Part shown: positions 25,861-35,400 of the stretch, in pieces | Numbering within the stretch: position 1 is the first letter of the stretch | Layout of the letters: the number at the start of each line of letters is the position of its first letter | NCBI GenBank assembly: GCA_903892415.1 | Contig: CAITIQ010000323.1 | Coordinates: 1 to 50,831 of the forward strand | Reading direction: 5' to 3' | Length of the DNA: 50,831 nucleotides | Source of the DNA: an uncultured delta proteobacterium | GTDB taxonomy: Bacteria > Myxococcota_A > Polyangia > Polyangiales > Polyangiaceae | Made by a program: the position numbers and the translations under genes | Notes under the pieces: generated by a model | The model's database searches: none | What the model was told of the DNA's origin: nothing | The model's input: the letters and a program-made list of their open reading frames with translations, nothing else

Positions 25861-26640
25861 TCAACCGGCCAATGCGGCTTGGATGGCCGGCGCAACTCGA
25901 CCGAAGCGATCTTTTGCAACCTTGACCAACCACCGTTTGGGCGCCGGACTTTCCACCTCCAAGCGCAGAGAAACGGGCAGCGGAAGCGCACGCCGTTGAG
26001 CGCTGTCTGTGAGTAACAGGATGGTTGTGTCAGCACGTTCAACCGCAAGAGCGAGACGCCTTACCACCGTGCCCCAGCGATCAAGAGAGAGGGTGGGCCA
26101 CTGGCCCTTCTGAGCCGCACCTGGCACACCTGCGGTGTCTACGACAATCACCGCGAAGGCATGGCTCTCCGCCATTCTAACGACCACCCGAGCGAGAGCC
26201 TCCAATGGGGGTCTCACGACGATCAGCCGCGTTGGATCCACTTGGTGAGACAGAAGCGCCGGCCCATGGAGGGTGCTCCACGGATCGATGAAGGCGCACA
26301 TCGCCCCGAGCGTTCTCTCATTACCCCCTCGCGATCGAGCATCAGCCTGGGCCGAAGCACAGGCCGCCAAACCTAGAGACGTGATGCGACCAAGCCCACG
26401 AAAGGCGCTCACTTCCACAACGGCTCCACGAGGAAGCCCACCGTCTGGAAGAACCTGATCCAGGGAAAGGCCACTTCCAACTGGTTGGACGTGAGAGGAC
26501 AACCATGACCACTCGACCCTGACCGCGGGAGCCTGTTCAAAGCGCAGGACCTCCGCGCTGGAAGCAGGCTCCGACTGACGAACCCAAACCCCTGGGATCC
26601 CGCTCGCTAAATTAAGTAGATCAGCAGCGGTGGACCTCAT
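25861..26640 (-). CDS. imuA: ImuA-like (RecA/SulA-related) protein of the mutagenesis cassette
   Basis: The start at ATG 26640 (259 aa) is chosen because similarity to the RecA-like ImuA fold begins after it; the frame upstream is the antisense shadow of the ligase gene. Recognisable features are LDQVLPDGGLPRGAVVEVSA near residue 65, a central beta-strand (AFAVIVVDTAG) and TILLLTDSAQRRALPLPVSL. The position corresponding to the Walker A loop reads FRGLGRITSLG, without GKT/S, so ATP binding is doubtful. Assignment rests on its place as first gene of an imuB-dnaE2 operon plus this fold pattern. ImuA proteins bind ImuB and stimulate mutagenic synthesis. Confidence 0.75.
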   Translation of the reverse strand: MRSTAADLLNLASGIPGVWVRQSEPASSAEVLRFEQAPAVRVEWSWLSSHVQPVGSGLSLDQVLPDGGLPRGAVVEVSAFRGLGRITSLGLAACASAQADARSRGGNERTLGAMCAFIDPWSTLHGPALLSHQVDPTRLIVVRPPLEALARVVVRMAESHAFAVIVVDTAGVPGAAQKGQWPTLSLDRWGTVVRRLALAVERADTTILLLTDSAQRRALPLPVSLRLEVESPAPKRWLVKVAKDRFGRVAPAIQAALAG

Positions 26641-26641
26641 A

Positions 26642-26647
26642 CTGAAC
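26642..26647 (-). promoter_or_regulatory. GTTCAG motif one base before the imuA-like start
   Basis: On the minus strand GTTCAG ends 1 nt before ATG 26640. The same hexamer overlaps the imuB start. Upstream, TTGGCA followed after about 16 nt by CTAATC is a weak promoter candidate. A LexA-type operator at this site would fit the known SOS control of imuA-imuB-dnaE2 cassettes, but a six-base match alone is weak. Confidence 0.3.
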
Positions 26648-26781
26648 GGATTAGCACCCTCGACGTTGGTTGCCAATCCAGGCACTCCAGAGAGCTGACA
26701 TTGATTGTCCGCCACAACGATGATTCTCACTTTTGCGCCATCCAGCTTTGGTGGACCCAAAGCGGTCGTATCCTGGCGCTC

Positions 26782-27855
26782 GTGAAACTCCCTGTCTCGC
26801 CTCCGATCGAACCGATGTTGGCCAACCGGCTCACCGCCGTTCCCGAACAAGAAGGCTTGCTGTTTGAACCGAAGTGGGACGGCTTTCGAACCCTCGTTTT
26901 CCGCGACGGCGATGAGTTGGTGTTGCAGAGCCGCGACAAAAAGCCGATGGGCCGCTACTTCCCCGACCTCGATCAGCCGCTCCGCAAGTGGCTGCCGGAG
27001 CGCGCGGTGCTCGACGGCGAGATCGTGATTGAACGCAACGGAGCGCTCGACTTCGAAGCGATGCAACTGCGGCTTCACCCTGCCGCTTCGCGCGTGAAGA
27101 TGTTGGCCGAGGAGACCCCCGCGGCGATCGTGTTCTGGGACCTGCTCGCGCTCGGCGATGAGAGCCTGCTAGAGACGCCATTCGAGCAACGCAGACGCAA
27201 GCTCGAAGAGGTGCTGAAGCTTGCGGAAGCGCCCATCTACATCACGCCTGCGACGAGTGACCGCGCGCTCGCGACCGAGTGGTTTCACCGCTTCGAGGGC
27301 GCTGGGCTCGACGGCATCATGGCCAAACCGAAAGACGGTCTGTACCAGCCTGGCAAGCGTGCGATGTTCAAGGTGAAGCACGAGCGGACCTGCGATTGTG
27401 TGATCGCCGGCTTTCGCTGGCACAAGGATGGGAAAGGCACCCTCGTAGGAAGCCTCGTGCTCGCGCTCTACGATGACCAAGGAGTGCTGCACTCGGTGGG
27501 AGTCGCGGCGAGCTTCACGGCCGCCAAACGCAAAGAGCTGGTGGACTTCCTCGCGCCGTACCGCGAGGGCGCAAAGGAGAGCCACCCTTGGAAGGAGTGG
27601 TCGGCCGCTGACGCGGCTGGTCGGCGGCCCGATATGAAAAGTCGATGGAACGCCAACAAGAGCCTCGACTGGGAACCGCTGCGCATCGAGCTCGTATGTG
27701 AAGTGGCCTACGATCACATGCAAGGCTCTCGCTTCCGGCACACGGCGCAGTTCCGACGCTTTCGTAGTGACCGCACGCCGGAGAGTTGCAACTACGCCCA
27801 ACTCGAGGTGACACCGCCCGAGGAGCTCTCACAGATTTTGCGCAAGAAGCTCTGA
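26782..27855 (+). CDS. ligC: ATP-dependent DNA ligase, LigC type
   Basis: From GTG 26782 the enzyme is 357 aa, close to the length of mycobacterial LigC. Motif I is EPKWDGFR with nucleotidyl-accepting Lys31. Motif III-like LDGEIVI, motif IV GLDGIMAKP and motif V MFKVKHERTCDCVIAG follow, then an OB-fold C-terminal domain (GTLVGSLVLALYDD). Such ligases seal nicks in short-patch or end-joining repair. It is convergent with, and only 6 nt from, a LigD-type polymerase gene, and divergent from the imuA-like gene (141-bp shared upstream region). No Ku gene is in the window. Confidence 0.92.
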   Translation: MKLPVSPPIEPMLANRLTAVPEQEGLLFEPKWDGFRTLVFRDGDELVLQSRDKKPMGRYFPDLDQPLRKWLPERAVLDGEIVIERNGALDFEAMQLRLHPAASRVKMLAEETPAAIVFWDLLALGDESLLETPFEQRRRKLEEVLKLAEAPIYITPATSDRALATEWFHRFEGAGLDGIMAKPKDGLYQPGKRAMFKVKHERTCDCVIAGFRWHKDGKGTLVGSLVLALYDDQGVLHSVGVAASFTAAKRKELVDFLAPYREGAKESHPWKEWSAADAAGRRPDMKSRWNANKSLDWEPLRIELVCEVAYDHMQGSRFRHTAQFRRFRSDRTPESCNYAQLEVTPPEELSQILRKKL

Positions 27856-27861
27856 GCGCAC

Positions 27862-29136
27862 TCAACGAAAGCTGTGCGTGCTTTCGTTTGGGTCGGGCGT
27901 TTCCTGTATTGGGCGAAGCTCGCTCGGGACGTTGCGGAGGTTGACCCGAATACGCGTCCACGTGGATGATCGACCGCGCATGCTGTCGACCAGGACGTCC
28001 TCCATGGCAACGTGAGCGGCCGCCTGCGGATGCCGCCGCTTCCAGCGCTCGAGCCCGAGCAAAGCGTCCTCTTTGCGTTGCGCGTTGGCGATGATCAGGA
28101 TGGGAATGAGTGCACGAGCGTTGGTGCTGGCACCGCGCGCTCGCGAGGGAGCAACACGCGGAGCCTCTTGCGCTGTTTTGGGATGATGAGGCGGCCAGGG
28201 CGCATCGGGTAAGCCTGTAGCGTCGTCGCGCTCCGCGAGCGCTAGCAGCTCCTGAATCGACCCGACCGTCTCATTCAGCTGACGAGCTGGGTCACCCAAC
28301 GAGAGAACGCGCGCCGGCACCGAACGGACCGTAAACGCGGCGGGATCACAGTCGGGAACCTCCTCCCAAAAGAGCGGAGTGGATACGCGTGCATCGGACA
28401 AAGGCCGTACCGAGTACGCCGACGCGGTGGTCTTGTCCTTGGCGTTCTGGTTGTAGTCGATGAAGACGCCGTGACGCTCCTCCTTCCACCACTTGCTGGT
28501 CGCGAGCTTAGGCACCCGCCGCTCCACCTCACGAGCCAGCGCGAGGGCAGCACGCCGGACCTCCTCGAAGCCGAAGCGCTGCTCAATCCGCACGAGAATG
28601 TGCATTCCACGTGAGCCGCTCGTCTTCGGAAAGCCACGCAGGCCAAGCTCGTCGAGCAGCTTCTTCACCTCCAGCGCGACGAGCCGCACATCGGAAAAAG
28701 GCACCCCCGGCCCCGGATCGAGATCGATGCGCAGCTCGTCTGGATGCTCGAGATTGCTCGAGCGAACAGCGTGCGGGTGCAACTCGATGCAGCCCAGGTT
28801 GACCACGTAAACAAGCCCAGCAGCGTCATCGATGACGAGCTCTTCCGCCGTGCGACCGGAGGGAAACGCCAGCTCGACCGTGCGCAACCACGCGGGCCGC
28901 GGCTTGGGTGCGCGCTTTTGGTAGAACGCTTCGCCTGCTGCGCCGTTCACGTAGCGCTTGAGCACGAGCGGACGGTCGCGAATGCCCAAGAGCGCTCCCT
29001 CAGCGACGGCGAGATAGTAGTCGACCAACTCCCGCTTGGAGATGCCCGCCTCTCGAAAGTAGAGCTTGCTCGGATGGGTGACACGCAGCTCGCGATCGCC
29101 AACCGATAACGTATGCGGCGCTTCTTCTTTCGGCAC
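27862..29136 (-). CDS. LigD-type primase/polymerase (PolDom) protein
   Basis: The 424-aa product from GTG 29136 has a complete archaeo-eukaryotic primase-type polymerase domain (about 10-300): LSVGDRELRVTHPSKLYF, the metal-binding DLDPGPG, TSGSRGMHILVRI, and FIDYNQNAKDKTTASAYSVR. It lacks LigD nuclease and ligase domains, so it is a stand-alone PolDom. A basic Ser/Arg/Ala-rich C-terminal tail of about 110 residues has no recognised fold. PolDoms add nucleotides or ribonucleotides at breaks during non-homologous end joining. The neighbouring LigC-type ligase would supply the sealing step. Confidence 0.92.
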   Translation of the reverse strand: MPKEEAPHTLSVGDRELRVTHPSKLYFREAGISKRELVDYYLAVAEGALLGIRDRPLVLKRYVNGAAGEAFYQKRAPKPRPAWLRTVELAFPSGRTAEELVIDDAAGLVYVVNLGCIELHPHAVRSSNLEHPDELRIDLDPGPGVPFSDVRLVALEVKKLLDELGLRGFPKTSGSRGMHILVRIEQRFGFEEVRRAALALAREVERRVPKLATSKWWKEERHGVFIDYNQNAKDKTTASAYSVRPLSDARVSTPLFWEEVPDCDPAAFTVRSVPARVLSLGDPARQLNETVGSIQELLALAERDDATGLPDAPWPPHHPKTAQEAPRVAPSRARGASTNARALIPILIIANAQRKEDALLGLERWKRRHPQAAAHVAMEDVLVDSMRGRSSTWTRIRVNLRNVPSELRPIQETPDPNESTHSFR

Positions 29137-29214
29137 CAGCGTACGATAACAACGCAGAGCCGTGCTCGAACAGCCCGCCTACCTTGCTCGTGCAGGCTCC
29201 GCTACACTCCGCCC

Positions 29215-30957
29215 GTGGACGGAAAAAGGCGCGCGCTCGATTTTCTTGAGGAGCTCAAAGAACTGACCTTGCTCGACGAAGGGGATCCGCAGGCCTTTCG
29301 CGTGAGGGCGTATGAAAGTGCGATCCACGGCATCGAAGCACTGACCGCTGACCCGTCGGCGATGACGGCGACCGAGCTGACCAAGATCGATGGCATTGGC
29401 AAAAGCACCGCCGCCAAACTCCGTGAACTATTCGATACCGGCAAAGTCGAGAAGCTGACGGAGCTGCGGCTCAAACACCCGCTCTCCGTCGTGAAGCTGA
29501 TGAAGGTTCCCGGCGTGGGGCCGAAGATGGTGGCCAAGCTGAGGAAGGAGGCTGGGGTCGATTCGCTCGACAGCCTGAAGCAAGCCGTGGCCGAAGGACG
29601 ACTGCAGGGCATCAAGGGCTTCGGCAAAAAGACCGAGGAGAACCTAGCCAAGTCCTTGGAACGAATGGCGCGAGCTGGGGATGAAAGCCGCACGCCCATC
29701 TCGGTTGCACTACCGCTCGCGCGACGGCTCGTCGCCGAACTTTCGGCACTTCCAGGCGCCAAAGCCGCACACTTCTGCGGCAGCTTGCGACGCTTCTCGG
29801 AGACCGTTGGGGACTTGGACATCGTAGTGGTGTCGGACGCCCCGGTGCCGATCATGGATCACGTCGCGGCGATGCCCTTCGTGGCGGAGATCCTGGCGAA
29901 GGGCGAAGCGAAGACCAGCGTTGTGACCCAGCGCGGCCTTCAGATCGACGTGCGGGTGGTGAAGGAGCACGAGCTCGGAGCAGCGCTGCTCTATTTCACC
30001 GGCAGCAAGAGCCACAACATCAAGCTGCGTGAGCGCGCCATCGCTCGCGGCCTGACGCTCAATGAGTACGCGCTCAGTGAGATCGCCACGGGCAAGGTCA
30101 TCGCGAGCCACACCGAGGCCGACATTTACGCGGCCCTCGGCCTACGCTGGATTCACCCCGTATTGCGCGAAGACAAGGGTGAGATCGCCGCGGCCGAGGC
30201 GGGTACCCTTCCGCCTTTGCTTCCGGAGCTGAGCAACGCCGGCGATTTCCATGTTCACACGGCGCTCTCGGGAGATGGCCACGCTGAGCTGGATGACCTG
30301 GTGAGCGCCGCCGAAGCGCGCGGGTACTCCTTCCTGGCCATCACCGAACACGCTGAGAATCTTTCGATGATTGGCGTCAAACGCGCGGCCCTCGAGGCCC
30401 AGCAACAGGACCTCGCGCAGAAACAAAAGACAACCTCGGTGCGGCTGCTGTTTGGTGCCGAGCTCAACATCGGCAAAGACGGCTCACTCGACTACGACGA
30501 CGAGTTCCGCAGTCGTTTCGACTTTTGCCTCGCCTCAATCCACGACCACTTCGATCTCACGCGGGAGCAACAGACGGCGCGCGTGCTGCGAGCGATGGAG
30601 GACCGCAACATCCATATGATTGGCCATCTGACCGCACGAATGATCGGAGCAAGGCCGCCGATCGACCTCGATATCAGCGCTGTACTCGACGCGGCGGAGC
30701 GAACGGGGACGGCCCTCGAGGTGAACGGTGGCTTGCCACGGCTCGACCTCACAATCGACATCTTGCGTGCGCTGCGAGGTCGAAACATACGCGTCGTACT
30801 GACCAGCGACGCTCATCGCACGAATGAACTCGACCGCGTGGACAACGCCGCGCTGCACACGATGCGAGCGTGGGTAAGCACGGACCAAGTCGTCAACTTT
30901 TGGAAGCGTGAGGAGATTGAGCGCTGGCTCTTGGACAAGCGCTCACGAGCCGCTTGA
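29215..30957 (+). CDS. polX: DNA polymerase X with C-terminal PHP domain
   Basis: From GTG 29215 the protein is 580 aa, the usual length of bacterial PolX; the upstream extension overlaps the divergent PolDom gene. The N-terminal 8-kDa and fingers parts have two HhH motifs (GIGKSTAAKLRELF, VPGVGPKMVAKL). The palm carries CGSLRRFSETVGDLDIV, giving GS-x-RR-x-x-E with catalytic DxD. The C-terminal PHP phosphoesterase begins near residue 345 (DFHVHTALSGDG, ITEHAENLS, HMIGHLTAR, TSDAHRTNEL). PolX fills short gaps in base-excision and end-joining repair, and the PHP domain provides 3'-5' exonuclease or AP-endonuclease activity. A 78-bp gap separates it from the divergent PolDom start. Confidence 0.95.
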   Translation: MDGKRRALDFLEELKELTLLDEGDPQAFRVRAYESAIHGIEALTADPSAMTATELTKIDGIGKSTAAKLRELFDTGKVEKLTELRLKHPLSVVKLMKVPGVGPKMVAKLRKEAGVDSLDSLKQAVAEGRLQGIKGFGKKTEENLAKSLERMARAGDESRTPISVALPLARRLVAELSALPGAKAAHFCGSLRRFSETVGDLDIVVVSDAPVPIMDHVAAMPFVAEILAKGEAKTSVVTQRGLQIDVRVVKEHELGAALLYFTGSKSHNIKLRERAIARGLTLNEYALSEIATGKVIASHTEADIYAALGLRWIHPVLREDKGEIAAAEAGTLPPLLPELSNAGDFHVHTALSGDGHAELDDLVSAAEARGYSFLAITEHAENLSMIGVKRAALEAQQQDLAQKQKTTSVRLLFGAELNIGKDGSLDYDDEFRSRFDFCLASIHDHFDLTREQQTARVLRAMEDRNIHMIGHLTARMIGARPPIDLDISAVLDAAERTGTALEVNGGLPRLDLTIDILRALRGRNIRVVLTSDAHRTNELDRVDNAALHTMRAWVSTDQVVNFWKREEIERWLLDKRSRAA

Positions 30958-30961
30958 GAAC

Positions 30962-32308
30962 TCAGCAGGCTCCGCGGAGCACGTTGAGCGTCCAAGGCTG
31001 GCAGGAGGAGCCGCTGAAGTAGCGAACCTCGACGTTCACGTCGAAGGTGTTGGATGCACCACCGCAGTCGTCCTCGCACCACACGGTGATCACTTCATTG
31101 ACTCCAGTAGCGTTGACAGACGTGAACGCTGGATCCGCTTGGCAGGCCGTGCCTGAGAGGATGAGGTCGTAGTCGACGCCGGCTGGGACAATGAGTTCAA
31201 AGCGCATGCCGACATAGGCGCAGCAACTACTGTCCTCGTAGGCCTCAATCGTGAAGAAGCGGCCGGTGGTTCCCTGCTCTGTGATGACGGGGCCCTCGCA
31301 AGTGCCGCCCAAGAAGCAGCCGAGTCCGTACACCGCATCCGAGTCCACGCTGCCCAAGAACTCGCCTGGAGCACTATTCGAATGGCCGGGATGAGAGGTC
31401 TCGCAACCGTTCGCGCTAGAGCCGTCGCAGTTGGAAAAGCCAGGGTTGCAACCGGAAAGGACGCAGCCTCCGTTTTGACAAGTAGCGAGCCCGTTCGCCG
31501 CGCTGCAGGACCCCTCGTTGACGTTGCCATCACAGTCTTGGTCGAGTGCGTCGCAGGTCTCTGTGCCGGGCACGACCTCGCCCATGCAGGCGGACCACTG
31601 ACCCGAGACGCAGGTTTGCGTGCCGGTCTTGCAGCTGCCGGTTCCAGCGGTACCCATGGGACCGGTGTAGCAAGCTTGCGTGGAGCCGTTGGTGCAGGTG
31701 CAGCCCTCATCGACTTTGCCATCGCAGTCGTCGTCTACGCCGTCGCAGTCCTCGACAGCGTCGGGTGGTGGGAGGGGGTCGCATTCTGCGATGGCTCCGT
31801 CTACGCACTCATCGGTGGTGTTGGCGCAAACGCCTTGACCACAGCTAAGCGTACCGAACCCGTCATCTGCGATGCCGTTGCAATCGTCATCGAGCCCGTT
31901 GCAAACCTCGGCTCCGGGCAACACTTCGCCGTCGCACTCGGCTCCCCACTTGCCGTCATCATTGCAGACGGAGCTTCCTGCTGCGCACTCGCCAACGCCT
32001 TCGAGCTCGGGTGCGCCGGAGAAACACGGCGCTACGTCGCCCGGGGTGCATTCACAGCCGTCATCGACGGTGCCGTTGCAATCGTTGTCGACGCCATCCC
32101 CACAAGGGTCCTCCGCGATACAGCCACCACCTTGGCCCGCCACGCCGGAGCTCGTGGTTTCATTGCCACCCGAGCCGCTGCCTCCACCACCCTCCGGACG
32201 CACGCCGCCATCCTCGGTTCCGGTCGAGACCGAACCGTCATCAACGACGTCGGTGGTGGCGCAGGCGACAATCCAAGGAGCGACGAGCAAGCAGGTTCGG
32301 AGGTTCAC
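30962..32308 (-). CDS. Lipoprotein with MopE-like metal-binding repeats
   Basis: The predicted 448-aa product starts at GTG 32308 with a short lipoprotein signal (CLLVAPWIVAC, cysteine 16) and a Gly/Ser-rich linker. Four to five repeats of the MopE type follow between residues 65 and 275 (DGVDNDCNGTVDDGC, NGLDDDCNGIADDG, DGVDDDCDGKVDEGC, DALDQDCDGNVNEG). These Asp-rich loops resemble calcium-binding turns. The C-terminal 150 residues form a distinct Cys-containing, beta-rich domain with no recognised family. MopE-like repeats are widespread in Myxococcota surface proteins and named after a Methylococcus copper protein, but metal specificity here is unknown. Confidence 0.8.
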   Translation of the reverse strand: MNLRTCLLVAPWIVACATTDVVDDGSVSTGTEDGGVRPEGGGGSGSGGNETTSSGVAGQGGGCIAEDPCGDGVDNDCNGTVDDGCECTPGDVAPCFSGAPELEGVGECAAGSSVCNDDGKWGAECDGEVLPGAEVCNGLDDDCNGIADDGFGTLSCGQGVCANTTDECVDGAIAECDPLPPPDAVEDCDGVDDDCDGKVDEGCTCTNGSTQACYTGPMGTAGTGSCKTGTQTCVSGQWSACMGEVVPGTETCDALDQDCDGNVNEGSCSAANGLATCQNGGCVLSGCNPGFSNCDGSSANGCETSHPGHSNSAPGEFLGSVDSDAVYGLGCFLGGTCEGPVITEQGTTGRFFTIEAYEDSSCCAYVGMRFELIVPAGVDYDLILSGTACQADPAFTSVNATGVNEVITVWCEDDCGGASNTFDVNVEVRYFSGSSCQPWTLNVLRGAC

Positions 32309-32385
32309 GTTGGGGCTGGTGTAGGCAAGTTCGGCGCCAACGTCAAAGCCCCAGATTCCTGCCTACATCAAAGCCTCAAGACAAA

Positions 32386-32413
32386 GGGTGGATCCTCCAG
32401 TGTGGATCCACCC
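32386..32413 (-). terminator. Hairpin terminator of the sterol operon
   Basis: A perfect 10-bp inverted repeat (GGGTGGATCC 32386-32395, GGATCCACCC 32404-32413) with an 8-nt loop lies 36 nt past the stop of the epoxidase-cyclase gene. On the minus strand it is followed by TTTGTCTT, a weak T-rich tail. It also insulates the following lipoprotein gene. Confidence 0.7.
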
Positions 32414-32434
32414 TCTAGCCAACGCGCTCAGCGT

Positions 32435-32464
32435 CTACTCAGCCGCTACCTACTCAGCCGCTAC
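32435..32464. repeat. 15-bp tandem duplication including the cyclase stop codon
   Basis: CTACTCAGCCGCTAC occurs at 32435-32449 and again at 32450-32464. On the coding (minus) strand this duplicates the last codons (Val-Ala-Ala-Glu) plus TAG, so a second in-frame TAG follows 15 nt after the first. Confidence 0.85.
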
Positions 32465-35400
32465 GGTTGCCCGCTTGGCCTCTTGAATCAACTGGTCGCG
32501 CTCAGCGCGGCGTTTCTCAAACGCGGCCAGGGCCACGAGGGGGAAGTAGCTCTTGTAGAGCGAGTAATCGAGCAAGGCCGTGTGAAAGAAGACCCCATGA
32601 GGCTCCTGACGCGGCCACTCTCCGCTGCCGAGTTGGGTCCGCGCCAAGAAGCGGGCCGCGCGATCCAAACAATCCCAATCGGGCTCAGAGGCGAGCAGCA
32701 ACGCGTTGAGCGCCCAGGCGGTTTGCACCACTTGGCCGTCCTCAGACTCAACGTACGAAGTCGTGTGCGGCGCGTGCCGCTCACCCCAGCTGCCGTCCGG
32801 CTTTTGGTGTGCGCGCAACCACGCGGTAGCCTTCTTCACCGCCGGATCTGTGGGGGGAACCCCCGCTGCGAGAAGCCCACGAAGGCCGAACATCGTCCCG
32901 TAGATGTAGTGAACGCCCCATGCGCCCTGCCAACAGCCTTCAGGCCGTTGCATCGAGCGCAGCCACGCGACGGCCTGCTCAATCACCTGCGGCAATTCAC
33001 TCAAGCTATTGCGCCGCAAGAGATGAGGGCGCTTGGATCGAACGAGCGCGAGCATCGCGATGCAGGAGGCAGTGCACTCCACGTAACTCCGCTCCGTCAT
33101 GTGCTCCCCAAACAGCTCGGCCGGGTTGAGCCACTCGAGCGAGGGCCAGGGCCGCGTTGGCTCGTAGGAACCAAAACCGCCGTCTTTGCCCCGCGCCCGA
33201 AGCACGAACTCGGTCGCGCGCTCAACAGCGAGATCGCTGGGCCCCTCACCAACGGGGACAGCGATCCGCGCCACCATCGCCTCCGCCGTGGCGTCGCTCA
33301 ACGGCCAACCCTGAGAGCGGAAGGACACTGCGTAGCCGCCACGCGGGTCGATGCGATGGTGATGCGCGAGGTCTGCCGGGGTCTCGGTGATTTGCTGCGC
33401 CGCGAGAAAACGCTCGGCCAGAAGCAGCGCGTTGCGATCCTCGTCATCCGCCGAATCCACCGCAGCGAGCGCCTGTGCCGCCAGCGCGGTATCCCAGACC
33501 GCGGAGCGTGCGCCGGCCACACGGGTCCCACTGCGGTCGTCTTCCCAAAGCCAACCCTCGAACTGCCGAACAGCCTTGGCGACGTCGACATCGTCAGGAT
33601 CGGCGGAGTAAAGCGCGAGCGTTGAAAGCAGCCCGCTCAAAGCCGAGATGGATGCGTGGTTGGAGGTGGTGAGCTCCCAACGAATGTCTTCACGGATCGC
33701 CGCAAGCGTCTTCTTGCGCCCACGTTCTGTCTGCAGCTTGTCCACCAAGCGAACGAGTTCATAGCCAACCTTGAGCACGGCGCCGGGCACCTCGTAGAGG
33801 TCCTCGCGCCGCACCTGATTGCGGCTCGCCGCGAAGTCCACGTTGGCAAAGCCTTCAGGAAAAAGCTCTGAACGAAGCTCCTCAATCACGGGCGAGAGTG
33901 CGACCTGGAAGCGCTCTCCATAGAGGGCCGCCATGGCCGAGTAGGTAACCCGCGTGTGGCTTTGGAAGCGCGAGGGGTGGATCGGCAGGCCACTCGGCAG
34001 CGCCCACAGCTCGGGGATCACGGGGTTTACGCCTTCCCAGGCGTAGAGCGAGAGCATCGCCAGCCAGAACTTACCCCACGAAGGAACGGAGGTTGCTCCG
34101 CCTTCGCGGACGATGAACTGCCGTGCGCTCGCCAAGCTTGTCGCGTCAGCGCTGCAGCCCAGGAGCCTGCTTGCAACGTAGACCAGGGTGGTGACGAACA
34201 AGCTCGGTTCGGAGACCTCGGACAAGCCCCAGGTTCCGTCGTGCAGCTGCGTACGATCAAAGTGCAGGAGGAGGCGCTTGCGGCGAGTCTCGTCGATCGG
34301 GAGCCCCATCATGTGCCACGCCAGCACGTACTGAGCGGCGAGCATCGGGCACCAGACCACCTCGCCTTCCCATGACCCGTCAACGTCCTGGAGCGCACGC
34401 ATCGTCTTGCGGCCACGTTCGAGAGCACGAGTTGGATCCCAGCGGTCGCGCCCCGTACGCGCGGCATGCTCACGCGCAGAGGGAAGCTCCACCACATCCG
34501 CTTTGGCGGTCGAAGCGCGCAGAGCGCCCGCATAGCGCTCTTCACTCGGACGGGCCTCCTTGGTCTCCTTGTTGTCACCGCTCCGCGGTAGTTCCTTGGC
34601 AGGTCGAGCCTCGGTGAGGTGAAGCGCACCGGTGACGAGCCAACGAACGCGCGAGCCGATCTGCTCGGTGATCGAGGCGACGTGCGACCACTGCGAGGTT
34701 GCGACGCCGCGACCAACCAAGCGCTTGGCAGCGAGCGCCATGGCCTTTGCAAACGAGCCGCCGAACGCGAGCGGCCTGTGCTCGGTGCAGGCCAAGAAGC
34801 GCATGGTGCGAAGTCGCTCGGTTGGGCTGGTGCGCCACAAATCGTAGATGGCACGACGTAGCTCGACCACCTCATCGTGGGTATCGGCGAAGACCTCGTA
34901 AAGCGCGATTGCCAGCATTTCGGGAACGCGACTCTCGATCGAGCGCTGCCGACGGTAGGCGGCAAAACTCGACGCTTCGGTGAGCGCCACCGCGTCCTGG
35001 AAGCCAAGCGTCATGCCGAGCGCGGTCAGCGGGTGGTGATGACCAACGGCGTCCCCGACGAGCGCTAGCCCGGGCCGCCCGAAGGCGCAGCGCGCGCGGG
35101 TTTGATTGGTAGCAAAGGAGATTTCTCCGTGAAGCAGCGCGCGACGGAAGGGCTCCCGCAGGCTCTTGGGCAGAGCATACGCGTAGCTCTCGTACAGCAC
35201 CGCTTCCTTGTCCCGCGTGATTCGCAGCGAGAGCGGAACGTCGATACAGACGCGGACTAGGTCCGCCGAGATGCGATAGATGAGCACCGGCCCCAGCGCG
35301 CCGAGCACGACGTGACCGTAGCCCTCGAAAGGCAGGTCCGTGTTCTCGAGGAGCAGTCCGGCCATGCGCGAATACGTACCCACGTTGCCGCCGATACCAA

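Noticed and set aside
31382..33625. A 747-codon open frame on the plus strand across the MopE-like lipoprotein and cyclase genes
   Set aside because: It is antisense to two genes with clear domains and has a low-complexity Ala/Arg/Val composition typical of a GC-rich shadow frame.
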